In this document: one piece after another, positions 9,247 through 17,128 of the stretch
Position numbering within the stretch: the stretch's first letter is position 1
How the letters are laid out: each line of letters opens with the position of its first letter
From: Candidatus Heimdallarchaeota archaeon
GTDB lineage: Archaea; Asgardarchaeota; Heimdallarchaeia; JABLTI01
Direction of reading: 5' to 3'
Assembly: GCA_030614005.1 (NCBI GenBank)
Contig: JAUWKS010000001.1
Location: forward strand, 109,056-173,055
DNA: 64,000 nt
Made by a program: the position numbers and the translations under genes
The notes under the pieces: generated by a model
The model's database searches: none
What the model saw: only the letters and a program-made list of their open reading frames with translations
What the model was told of the DNA's origin: nothing

Positions 9247-10617
9247 ATGAAAAGTAAATTTTATGCACTAAATTTCATTATTATATTTTCTATACTAAAT
9301 TTTGGTATAATAACCCAATTTAATCAATTACCTACAGTTAAAGCTGAAATGGTAATCAGTGAAAAATGGAGTTATGCTGTTGGAGCTGGGATATATTCAA
9401 ATCCACAAGTTGATGATTTAGAGGATGATGGCAACCTAGAAATTGTTTTCACTTCTCTTGATAGCAATGTCTATTGTCTGAATGCAAGTGGTATCAAACT
9501 GTGGAATTATTCAGCAACTGCGTCTGCTGAACCTACACCCTTGATAGCTGATCTTGATAATGATGGATACAAAGAAGTCATTTTTACATCCTTAGATCAC
9601 AATGCTTACTGCATCACCTATGATGGAAACTTATATTGGAGTTATGATACTGGAACAGCTATTGTTAGCTACCCCTCTGCAGCTGATCTAGATGACGATG
9701 GTACTTTGGAAGTTTTATTCGGTTGTTTAGATAATAATCTCTATTGTATCTCTGATACTGGTGTTAAAGAATGGGATTATTTAACAGGTGGCACTGTCTA
9801 TTCCAGTCCTTTACCTGTTGATATAGATGATGATAATATAGAAGAGATTCTATTTGCATCAAATGATGGAAATTTCTATTGTTTAGATAATTCTGGTTCT
9901 TATCTTTGGGACTATACTCTAGGAGATGGAGCAGGATTTAAAGCTGCTGCCGCTGATATCGATAATGATAATACGATTGAAGTTATAGTTGGAAGCTACG
10001 GCGGAACATTGTCTGCTTATAGAGATCCTGGTATACGTGAATGGCTTTTCTTTCCGGGTGGTTCATTAAGAGAACCTCTTATTACTGATTTGGACTCCGA
10101 TGGTAATTTAGAAATTATTATCTCATCCCACAATGGTTTTCTCTACTGCTTTAATGGTACGGGGGGTCTTCTTTGGAATGCATATGTTGGTGGTGGTTTA
10201 GGTCATCCTTCTGTGAAGGATTTAGACGGGGATAATCACAAGGAAATACTCATAGGTGCTTATGATCAACACCTCTATTGTTTTGACTTTCAAGGAAATC
10301 AGCTTTGGAAATACGCTTTCAGTGGTGATATATTTGGCAGACCAGTTGCTGTCAATTTAGATGCTGATAGTGAGTATGAAATAATAGTTCCTGTTGGACA
10401 TCCTGAAAATACTCTTTACTGTTTAGATATTGCTATAACAACACCCACTTCACCAACACCAACGACATCTGGTGGTGGTCTTTTAGAAATTCCTTTTCTA
10501 GCTCAATGGGGATTATGGATAATAATTGGTTTGGGAGTTTTGTATCTACTAACAGTAATTCTACTCTTAGTAATTAAGAAGAAAGGAAAACCAGCAAAAA
10601 AGAAAGGTAAAAAATAA
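9247..10617 (+). CDS. Exported FG-GAP/PQQ-like beta-propeller protein, C-terminally membrane anchored
   Basis: I place the start at ATG 9247, preceded by AAGGTG 6 nt away; GTG 9238 lies in that site. An N-terminal signal peptide (MKSKFYALNFIIIFSIL) is followed by about eight repeats of roughly 44 residues. Each carries an Asp-rich loop (ADLDNDGYKEV, ADLDDDGTLEV, TDLDSDGNLEI, KDLDGDNHKEI) and a YC(L/I/F) strand. This is the FG-GAP/VCBS blade pattern, with likely calcium-binding DxDxDG loops, forming a closed propeller outside the cell. A short Thr/Pro stalk (TPTSPTPTT), one membrane helix and a Lys-rich cytoplasmic tail finish the protein. It probably binds a ligand or partner at the cell surface; no catalytic residues are evident. 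Confidence 0.8.
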   Translation: MKSKFYALNFIIIFSILNFGIITQFNQLPTVKAEMVISEKWSYAVGAGIYSNPQVDDLEDDGNLEIVFTSLDSNVYCLNASGIKLWNYSATASAEPTPLIADLDNDGYKEVIFTSLDHNAYCITYDGNLYWSYDTGTAIVSYPSAADLDDDGTLEVLFGCLDNNLYCISDTGVKEWDYLTGGTVYSSPLPVDIDDDNIEEILFASNDGNFYCLDNSGSYLWDYTLGDGAGFKAAAADIDNDNTIEVIVGSYGGTLSAYRDPGIREWLFFPGGSLREPLITDLDSDGNLEIIISSHNGFLYCFNGTGGLLWNAYVGGGLGHPSVKDLDGDNHKEILIGAYDQHLYCFDFQGNQLWKYAFSGDIFGRPVAVNLDADSEYEIIVPVGHPENTLYCLDIAITTPTSPTPTTSGGGLLEIPFLAQWGLWIIIGLGVLYLLTVILLLVIKKKGKPAKKKGKK

Positions 10618-10632
10618 TTAACAATACTTATT

Positions 10633-10660
10633 GAAAGTTTAGCTTAAAAGCTAAGCTTTC
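10633..10660 (+). terminator. Hairpin terminator after the beta-propeller gene
   Basis: GAAAGTTTAGCT pairs with AGCTAAGCTTTC (one G-T pair) around a very short A-rich loop. T-rich sequence follows, about 16 nt after the stop codon at 10617. Confidence 0.5.
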
Positions 10661-10701
10661 GATTTTCTTATTTCCCCAATCTATTCTAAAGAATTGGTGT
10701 T

Positions 10702-10878
10702 TTACCTCTTTTTTCCTTTCAGAGAAAATATCATTGGAATGTTGAAAAGTTCGTTTTGAAAATACCAATACCCATCTTCTCTCTTTTTCATATCCGGATG
10801 AAAGTTGAAGAAACAGAAAGGATACTCATGAACATATTCAATTTCAATGCCAACATCAATTAAGGAATTCAAAATCTC
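10702..10878 (-). pseudogene. Remnant: C-terminal tail of a class I SAM-dependent methyltransferase
   Basis: The minus strand encodes 58 residues ending in a stop, with no start codon preceded by a binding site and a stop immediately upstream. The sequence (IEIEYVHEYPFCFF, then EDGYWYF, then IPMIFSLKGKKR) has the order and wording of the extreme C-terminus of UbiE-like SAM methyltransferases, namely E-x-x-H-E-(Y/F)-P, then an EDGWW-type motif, then IPLMFSLKA. The Rossmann core and SAM-binding motifs are absent. It begins exactly where the double GNAT gene ends, as if a deletion or insertion had replaced the body of the methyltransferase. Confidence 0.6.
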
Positions 10879-11917
10879 ATTTTAATCTCTCAAGAAGGTC
10901 TTTTTTATTGAGTTCAAATTCATGAACACAAGTAAATGGTTCATATTTGAGAAGACGATTGATCCGTAGCATATGTTCATTACTACCAGCATTACCTGTT
11001 CTCCATAATTTAGCCTCAGTCTCAAATAACAATTTCTCAAGCATCTGATATTTGAGTGCTAATCCTAAACCATGACCTCTGTGGGCTCTTACTATTCCGG
11101 TATCACCTTGTCTTACAAGTGTAGGTTGATATTCACTAATGTAGGAGTTAGTCAATCCAATAGGATCTCCTGATTCCTTGTGTATAGCCACAAAAGTCAT
11201 TACGTAATCTCCCGTAAGATACCTTCTCTGATTCATTTTTTGAACTCTCTCAACTGACAATTTATAATCTTCAAAGGTAAGTTCTTCTCGAGGCATGTCA
11301 TTCCATATTTCTTCCAGCATTTCAGCATATTTCTGAAAATCAATATGTAAAATATGCTCGAGAGCATCAATATAGATTATTTCATATCCTTTCTCATTGG
11401 CTTTTTCTCTTTGTGCTTTTGCTTCTTTTTTAACTTCATCTTGATTGAATTTTGTTAAATCTGAAATACTGAGTGTTTCTTTATATCCCTCCTTCACTCC
11501 TAAAGATTCAATGAAGCGAAGTCCATCTGTATCTTCGAAGGTTTCAATATATAATCCTGTAATTTGATCTGGAAGATTTTCAATTGATTTAATGAATAAT
11601 TGAGTACCAAATCCTTTTCTTCGATATTTTCTCGCAATATGAACCCAAACATATCCCTTATCCAAATTATCATAATTAATATTCCAAGAACATTGACCAT
11701 ATCCAATAACTTCGTCTTCAGAATTAATAGCTAGTAAATAGCTGACTTTTTCTTCAGAAGACGAACCTAAAACCCAAACTCTTTTAAAATACCCTATTGA
11801 AGGAGGTTTAATTTTTAATATCTCTTGATTATTTATTTGCATTAGCTTGAATAATTGTTCTAGATATTTCTTTGGAATTTCTTCTTTTGCTTTGGATATG
11901 ATAGTTATTTGAGACAT
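10877..11917 (-). CDS. Tandem GNAT-family N-acetyltransferase
   Basis: This 346-residue protein has two GNAT domains. The first (about 1-150) has the acetyl-CoA pyrophosphate loop RKYRRKGFGTQLF and a preceding beta-bulge segment (GYVWVHIA). The second (about 175-346) has TGIVRAHRGHGLGLALK, the R-x-x-G-x-G/A loop, followed by RTGNAGSNEHMLRINRLLKYEPF, the usual motif B with the Asn and the C-terminal helix. Two-domain GNATs of this build include mycothiol synthase-like enzymes, but the acceptor cannot be deduced. Its stop codon abuts the methyltransferase remnant. Confidence 0.8.
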   Translation of the reverse strand: MSQITIISKAKEEIPKKYLEQLFKLMQINNQEILKIKPPSIGYFKRVWVLGSSSEEKVSYLLAINSEDEVIGYGQCSWNINYDNLDKGYVWVHIARKYRRKGFGTQLFIKSIENLPDQITGLYIETFEDTDGLRFIESLGVKEGYKETLSISDLTKFNQDEVKKEAKAQREKANEKGYEIIYIDALEHILHIDFQKYAEMLEEIWNDMPREELTFEDYKLSVERVQKMNQRRYLTGDYVMTFVAIHKESGDPIGLTNSYISEYQPTLVRQGDTGIVRAHRGHGLGLALKYQMLEKLLFETEAKLWRTGNAGSNEHMLRINRLLKYEPFTCVHEFELNKKDLLERLK

Positions 11918-12101
11918 TATATATCACTGATATTCATTACAAAATAATCCATTTTTATTGTCTTTGATTATTTTGTTTACTACCTAAAAAAATAGTAATT
12001 ATAAAGGATAGGTGTGAATGAAAACTAATAAAAGAATCATTTATCGTCAAAAAATTTTTGACAGATAACTTTTTTTACGATTATTCCTCAAATATGCTAT
12101 T

Positions 12102-13559
12102 ATGTCCGACAGAATAATTTCCTTTGATATTCTTCGGGGATGGGCAATATTAGGAAATTTAATGATTCATACTTTTATGTTGGTTTCACAAATTGAAGGC
12201 ATTGCGGAAACTGACCCAGCAAATTTACCTTGGTATGGTTTCATTTTCATGTCATTAGTTATTGTTTTTGGACATTGGCGTGGATTGTTTCTGCTAATTA
12301 GTGCAGCAATTCATATGTATATGATGCAAAAGAAATTCAAAAGTGGACTTTCTAGAGAAGTGATTCTGTTCCAAGAGATATTGAAAGGAATTGTTCTTTG
12401 GATTTGGGCAATGTTTTTCTATGTCTTCTTAGCTCAATGGCAAATATCAAAAAGTTGGGTTGAACAACAACCAATTCATCTTGAATGGCGTAAAATTTAC
12501 CACGCAGATCAATTTGCAAACATTGCTTTTGCCATTATTCTTTCAGCGATAATATTCTATATTCTCTCCTCAAGTGAAAAGTTAAGAAAACCAGTAGTGA
12601 GTTCAATTGTTTTTGGATTGGTAGGATTAGCTTTTATTTTCCCTGCACAAGCAATTTATCAAGCGGCAAATAATTTCTGGGGTATTGATTTCCACAATGA
12701 ACTTGGAGTTATTCCTGAATATTTACAAAATATTGGCGATAAAGGTTGGTGGGATTATATTGTTAGATTTTTTGCTAATCAAGCGACTGGAAGAGAGTCT
12801 CCCTTATTCCCGCACTTTGCTTATAGCGCTGTAGGATCCATATTTGGCATTTTTCTATCTCAAGGTATTCCTAATAAAAAGAAATTTCTCTCATGGGGTT
12901 TCGGTTTTGCTGGTTTTTGTATGGTTTTCTCAGTATTTTGGCTCTTTGTTGTAGAGAAAATACCCGAGGATCCATTTTCATTAGTAACCTTTCATGTGCA
13001 TCCTACTTGGTTTACGTTCTTAACAATTGGAATGTTGCTAATGGTTGTATTAGGATTTCTAGCTCGTCATGAGTTCAATTCCAAAGTTAATTGGGAAAAG
13101 AGGTTGAAACAATCGCGCTTCAGCCGTAGAGTTGGTGTATTCTCTTTGACAGTTTATTCTTTAGCTTCTATTCAAGCAGTCCTTAGAGTATTATTGTATT
13201 ATATCTTTCAGATATTCAGTTATGACCCCGGATTTAGAACACCTTTTGGATTAAATATCGGTTGGACAATATTTCTTATAGCACTCGAAATTTTGATGTG
13301 GTTCGGGATAACATGGGCATGGGAAAAAGGTCACTTCATTGGTTCAATAGATTGGTTATTTTCTTTAGCATTAAAAGCACCTTTTCAAATTAGAAAACAA
13401 AATAAGAAACCCATTTTCGGTGATTTCATGGATGTACAAGGGAAAGTTATCGAACCAACTCCGATATCTTGGGTTGAACCAGCAAAGGACATTGAAGTTA
13501 TAGAGAAAGAAGAAGAATCAATACCTATTGAGGGTGTAGAAATTCAACCAGTGAGTTAA
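12102..13559 (+). CDS. HGSNAT/DUF1624-like membrane acyltransferase
   Basis: This 485-residue protein has about ten membrane helices. It opens with RIISFDILRGWAILGNLMIH, the (S/F)D-x-x-RG-x-A signature of the heparan-alpha-glucosaminide acetyltransferase/DUF1624 and acyltransferase-3 group, in which the first helix lies at the active site. The last about 80 residues are a charged cytoplasmic tail. By family, it would move an acyl group from a cytoplasmic donor to a glycan or lipid across the membrane. No clear Shine-Dalgarno site is seen, and an AT-rich promoter lies upstream, so the mRNA may have a short leader. The substrate is unknown. Confidence 0.65.
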   Translation: MSDRIISFDILRGWAILGNLMIHTFMLVSQIEGIAETDPANLPWYGFIFMSLVIVFGHWRGLFLLISAAIHMYMMQKKFKSGLSREVILFQEILKGIVLWIWAMFFYVFLAQWQISKSWVEQQPIHLEWRKIYHADQFANIAFAIILSAIIFYILSSSEKLRKPVVSSIVFGLVGLAFIFPAQAIYQAANNFWGIDFHNELGVIPEYLQNIGDKGWWDYIVRFFANQATGRESPLFPHFAYSAVGSIFGIFLSQGIPNKKKFLSWGFGFAGFCMVFSVFWLFVVEKIPEDPFSLVTFHVHPTWFTFLTIGMLLMVVLGFLARHEFNSKVNWEKRLKQSRFSRRVGVFSLTVYSLASIQAVLRVLLYYIFQIFSYDPGFRTPFGLNIGWTIFLIALEILMWFGITWAWEKGHFIGSIDWLFSLALKAPFQIRKQNKKPIFGDFMDVQGKVIEPTPISWVEPAKDIEVIEKEEESIPIEGVEIQPVS

Positions 13560-13636
13560 ATCAAAATTACCTATGATGATTCAATACTTCATCTTTTTTG
13601 ACTTATATTGGATTGATAAAAAAAAAAGGGATAATT

Positions 13637-13656
13637 GTTCACCTGTAAAGGTGAAC
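13637..13656 (-). terminator. Perfect hairpin between convergent genes
   Basis: GTTCACCT and AGGTGAAC form an 8-bp stem with the tetraloop GTAA. On the minus strand it is followed by a run of ten T (complement of 13618-13627), a good terminator for the gene ending at 13664. A T6 run at about 13593 may serve the plus-strand gene. Confidence 0.65.
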
Positions 13657-13663
13657 CTAGTTT

Positions 13664-14335
13664 CTAAAACACTAAGATGAATAAGAGAGCAGATACTGCG
13701 AGTATCAATGCTGCTGTTATCACTAACAAACTAAATTTGTCAACTTCACCGATAATCAAATTTTCATCATTTTTGAAATCGGCTCTAAGGACTGAAACCT
13801 TGTGAGAGATTTTCCTTTCTTCAAGTCTACCGGCCATTGCAGCTGCTAGAAGTGTAGCAACAGTCATAACTGATATAATTGTCTGATAATTATTAACAAC
13901 AGTTTGCGCGTCACCAATCTTAAAGACAAAATTAGCTATTTTTCCATTCTGAATGAAAAGTGGTATTTGAGTGATAATAAAAATATTCGTTCGTCGATCA
14001 AGTGTATAAATAGTATCTTCAGCAATTAGGAAATGAAATTCGACATTCAATTCATCAGAGTAGTTAGTCTGTAGAAATTCCATTGTTGGGTTAGTAAAAA
14101 ATGAAATCCCTGGTTCAGAATACCATTCAGAGTAAGTGTCAACTAAAAAGTCAACTAGAGTGGTTCGTAGAAATATTGAATGTTCTATCCAATCTGATCT
14201 ATTGATAGCGTAGACATCATTTGTTGAAGATTCACCTATCTCATATGTCAATTGCTCTGGATTATTAGAGAAATCAGTATCAATGTAAAACGAAAAAGTT
14301 TGGTCAGCTAATACATTGACATTACTTAGGTGCAT
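13664..14335 (-). CDS. Membrane-anchored protein of unknown function
   Basis: This 223-residue protein has a largely beta-strand N-terminal half (about 1-140), a hydrophobic segment near 148-165 (IISVMTVATLLAAAMAG), a charged loop and a C-terminal hydrophobic helix (LLVITAALILAVSALLFIL). ATG 14335 lies about 32 nt from a TATA-like element (ATTTATATAAC on the minus strand near 14366), consistent with a nearly leaderless transcript. Reading upstream in frame gives hydrophobic residues but no better start. No family recognised. Confidence 0.6.
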   Translation of the reverse strand: MHLSNVNVLADQTFSFYIDTDFSNNPEQLTYEIGESSTNDVYAINRSDWIEHSIFLRTTLVDFLVDTYSEWYSEPGISFFTNPTMEFLQTNYSDELNVEFHFLIAEDTIYTLDRRTNIFIITQIPLFIQNGKIANFVFKIGDAQTVVNNYQTIISVMTVATLLAAAMAGRLEERKISHKVSVLRADFKNDENLIIGEVDKFSLLVITAALILAVSALLFILVF

Positions 14336-14401
14336 TAGTATTAATGCAGCGAAAGTACTATTTTGTTATATAAATCACTTTGGAAAATGGCAAAAGTTTT
14401 T

Positions 14402-14614
14402 TCATCGGGTTTTCTTTCTTCGTCTTTTCTTCTTTATACATCGTTTGTTGTATCTTCCGATATACATGAATGCTATAGCATTAAAACCCACGTAAGTTCC
14501 AATAACAGGACCAGATTCCTGTAATATCAGTTCTTTTCCTTTAGTATTCTCTTTTGTATTACCAACAATGTAAACATTGTACCTTTTTAATTCTCTTTTT
14601 TTTTCTGGTGAATA
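14402..14614 (-). pseudogene. Possible gene remnant with hydrophobic stretch and basic tail
   Basis: This accounts for most of the 340-bp gap between 14335 and 14676. The minus strand is open for 70 codons and ends in TGA at 14402. It reads NVYIVGNTKENTKGKELIL, a hydrophobic stretch (GPVIGTYVGFNAIAFMYIG) and a strongly basic end (RYNKRCIKKKRRRKK). There is no ATG, GTG or TTG start at the 5' end, so it looks like the C-terminus of a decayed membrane protein. It could also be chance. Confidence 0.3.
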
Positions 14615-14675
14615 TTAATAAACAAATCATCTAAACTTAGTATAATTGTAAATTTGCTTGATGGATTGATGTAGT

Positions 14676-15470
14676 TTGAAGATTGACTTAAAAGGAACGA
14701 AAAGTAATGGAGAAGAATTCGAAAAAGAAATAGACACAGAAATAGAAAAGATAGACCTTACTGATAATCAGTTATCTAGCATTGACTTATCACCACTTGC
14801 TGAGTGTTCCAGCTTACAAGTGCTTTATCTTAGAAAAAATCAGCTCACCTCTATAGATCTTTTGCCCCTCAAAAAGTGCACAAACATACAATACATCGCT
14901 CTTTCTTATAATCAACTCTCATCTATTGATTTGACACCACTTGCCAATTGTAAGGAATTAGAAGGACTAGAAATTTTTGGCAATCAGCTTTCATCTATTG
15001 ACCTCTCACCCTTTGGATCTTGTTTGAACTTACGCTACCTCCATTTTCATAATAATCAGTTTACTTCTATCGACCTTTCCCCACTGAGTGCTTGCAAAAA
15101 TCTACTCTGGTTCGATATTCATGAAAATCAACTCTCAACAATCGATCTCACATCATTTGCTGAGTGCAAAGAATTAGAAGGGATCTCACTTTATGCCAAT
15201 CAGCTCTCTTCCATCAACCTCTTGCCCCTCTCAAAGTGCACGAAATTACAATCATTCTCCCTTGAAAATAATCGGTTCTCCTCGGTTGACTTGGCTCCAC
15301 TAAGAGAATGTAAAGAATTGAAACATTTATTCATTAGTACAAGTGTTTCTATTGATTGGCAAAGTGCTCAATTGGACATAGATGGATTATCTGAAGGATT
15401 AAAACGCTATGCAAAGATGATTAATCAATCTTGGAAAAAATTCACGAATGAAGAACAAGATAAAAATTGA
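14676..15470 (+). CDS. Leucine-rich repeat protein with 24-residue repeats
   Basis: This 264-residue protein starts at TTG 14676; no strong binding site is visible. Residues about 30-222 are eight consecutive 24-residue repeats of the form N-Q-L-S-S-I-D-L-x-P-L-x-x-C-x-x-L-x-x-L-x-L-x-x, with Asn, Asp and Cys positions almost invariant. This is a leucine-rich repeat solenoid, with the Cys replacing the usual Asn at the turn. A short helical cap follows (GLSEGLKRYAKMINQSW). There is no signal peptide or anchor, so it is cytoplasmic and probably mediates protein-protein contacts. The exact 72-bp period suggests recent duplication or gene conversion among repeats. Confidence 0.8.
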   Translation: MKIDLKGTKSNGEEFEKEIDTEIEKIDLTDNQLSSIDLSPLAECSSLQVLYLRKNQLTSIDLLPLKKCTNIQYIALSYNQLSSIDLTPLANCKELEGLEIFGNQLSSIDLSPFGSCLNLRYLHFHNNQFTSIDLSPLSACKNLLWFDIHENQLSTIDLTSFAECKELEGISLYANQLSSINLLPLSKCTKLQSFSLENNRFSSVDLAPLRECKELKHLFISTSVSIDWQSAQLDIDGLSEGLKRYAKMINQSWKKFTNEEQDKN

Positions 15471-15487
15471 TGAAAAAAAACGAGAGG

Positions 15488-15505
15488 GAGAGGATTTGTC
15501 CTCTC
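15488..15505 (+). terminator. Hairpin terminator after LRR gene
   Basis: GAGAGGA and TCCTCTC form a perfect 7-bp stem with loop TTTG, followed by T-rich ATTTCTT, 18 nt after the stop. The rest of the gap to the next gene (15506-15798) is AT-rich and shows no supported gene; it presumably holds the promoter of the TSCPD gene. Confidence 0.6.
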
Positions 15506-15798
15506 ATTTCTTGAGTTGATAAAATTAATTTTGCTTTCCAGATTAAGTGTTAGGTGTTACATCTTACATAATACTATGTTCAAGAAATTATTAAAGCATT
15601 TTAGAGAAATCATTCGATGTATCTAGTATTTTTATCTATATTAGTAGCAAATTTCTACTTGTTTCAAATATCTGAAAAGGTTATCCATTTATCAATTATA
15701 ATCATTTGATTCAGATTTTTTACAAAATCATAATCTAAATAACTAATCTTATTAGAAGCCAATTAATACTAAACCAATAATCAACTCAGGTGAATAAA

Positions 15799-16095
15799 AT
15801 GGTTAAAAAATTCAGTTATATTTATTCTCCCAATGAAAATGAAGATACTTGTAAAACCTCTTTTGATTTTGATCTCATTGAAGAAGATGACGGAGAAATT
15901 TCTATTAGTAATTTAACAATAGATGGAGAAAAGGGTTGTATTGGTCAGAATACGATTATTCCAATTCTTGTTAAAAATCGCAAAATAGTTAACATTTCAA
16001 TTGATGAATTAAAAGAAGCAGGTTGCCGAAGAGCTGTTTCCTGTGCTCAACAACTTGCAAAAGCAATTCAAAATATCATTCATGAACATGCTTGA
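15799..16095 (+). CDS. TSCPD domain protein
   Basis: This is a 98-residue protein. I start at ATG 15799, with AGGTGA 5 nt upstream; the GTG at 15790 lies inside that site. The sequence fits the TSCPD domain: GEKGCIGQNT in the middle, and EAGCRRAVSCAQQLAKAI at the C-terminus, matching the G-C-x(n)-T/V-S-C-x-x-Q-L-A pattern. TSCPD domains occur alone or at the end of some adenosylcobalamin-dependent ribonucleotide reductases, where the Cys residues probably bind metal or take part in redox. The free-standing form has no defined function. Confidence 0.75.
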   Translation: MVKKFSYIYSPNENEDTCKTSFDFDLIEEDDGEISISNLTIDGEKGCIGQNTIIPILVKNRKIVNISIDELKEAGCRRAVSCAQQLAKAIQNIIHEHA

Positions 16096-16146
16096 CTCTA
16101 TGAAAAAATATTTTTCGTTAGTTTACTAAAATGTGAGTGAATTCTA

Positions 16147-17022
16147 ATGTCTAACAATTGGAGATTGAAAAGTACAAGCATAACAACAATAATGCTTTTT
16201 GTCATTGTTGCTGTATGGGGAATTTTTGCTGCAGTGTTTGGTATGTTTGATTTGGAAATTTCGCAACTTATTGTTAATCAAAATTCCATTTGGGGGAATA
16301 TTGGAGCAGAGTATGGTGAATTACCAGGCTTCTGTTTGATAATTATTTCAATTAGTATTTTATTTGGAAGTTTATTTGATAACAAGCACAAACAAAAAAT
16401 TCCATTCTATCTCCTTTTTGTGCTTTCTTTAGGACCACTCATCTATTTCTTAATTATCCAAAATTATGATATAGCAAAATATCTCATTGCAATGGGAATT
16501 GGTCCGATATTTTTCGTGCCAATATTTTATCAAAAAGATCTGAAAAAATTTAGAAAAATTTCTTGGGTAATTCTTCTTTTAGCAATATTCAATCCATTAT
16601 TCTTTGTTCAAATAATAAAATTACTTACTCAACGAATTAGATATAGAAATCTTTTAGATATTGGTTTTGATAATTACTCGAGATGGTATGCCTCTCTTGG
16701 ACCTAGCACTGATTACAATAGCTTCCCATCAGGACATACGGCAATGGGTTGGATGCTCTTGCCTTTAATCATTGCAGTCAAACAACTCAAGTGGAAGAAC
16801 CCTTTGAAAATATTAGTAATAATAGGTGTTTTATTTGTAGGTATTTTTGTGGGGGTATCTAGAATAAAAGTTGGTGCTCATTTTGCATCTGATGTTTTAT
16901 TTTCCACCTGTGCAGCATTTGTTTATACAATAATTCTCCACAAGTGGTTCTACTTATCAGAAGCAACTGATTCTCTAAAGGCAAACAATGAAGAAATTTC
17001 TGAGGAAGTTACAGTAGAATAA
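16147..17022 (+). CDS. PAP2-family membrane phosphatase
   Basis: This 291-residue protein has about eight membrane helices and the three PAP2 motifs: KLLTQRIRYRN (K-x6-R) near 155, PSGHTA near 195, and SRIKVGAHFASDVL (SR-x5-H-x3-D) near 236. The two His and the Asp are the catalytic residues of lipid phosphate phosphatases, acting at the outer membrane face. Likely substrates are phosphatidic acid-like or isoprenyl phosphates. The gene stands alone, 50 bp after the TSCPD gene and about 100 bp before the acyl-CoA ligase, all on the plus strand. Confidence 0.85.
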   Translation: MSNNWRLKSTSITTIMLFVIVAVWGIFAAVFGMFDLEISQLIVNQNSIWGNIGAEYGELPGFCLIIISISILFGSLFDNKHKQKIPFYLLFVLSLGPLIYFLIIQNYDIAKYLIAMGIGPIFFVPIFYQKDLKKFRKISWVILLLAIFNPLFFVQIIKLLTQRIRYRNLLDIGFDNYSRWYASLGPSTDYNSFPSGHTAMGWMLLPLIIAVKQLKWKNPLKILVIIGVLFVGIFVGVSRIKVGAHFASDVLFSTCAAFVYTIILHKWFYLSEATDSLKANNEEISEEVTVE

Positions 17023-17128
17023 TGGGAATCGGTATTATTCTTAGTACATTTCCAGATTAATCAGACAGAAATATTATAAAATAACTAAATTACTTCTATA
17101 CTAAAATCTCATATGAGGATAAAGGCAA

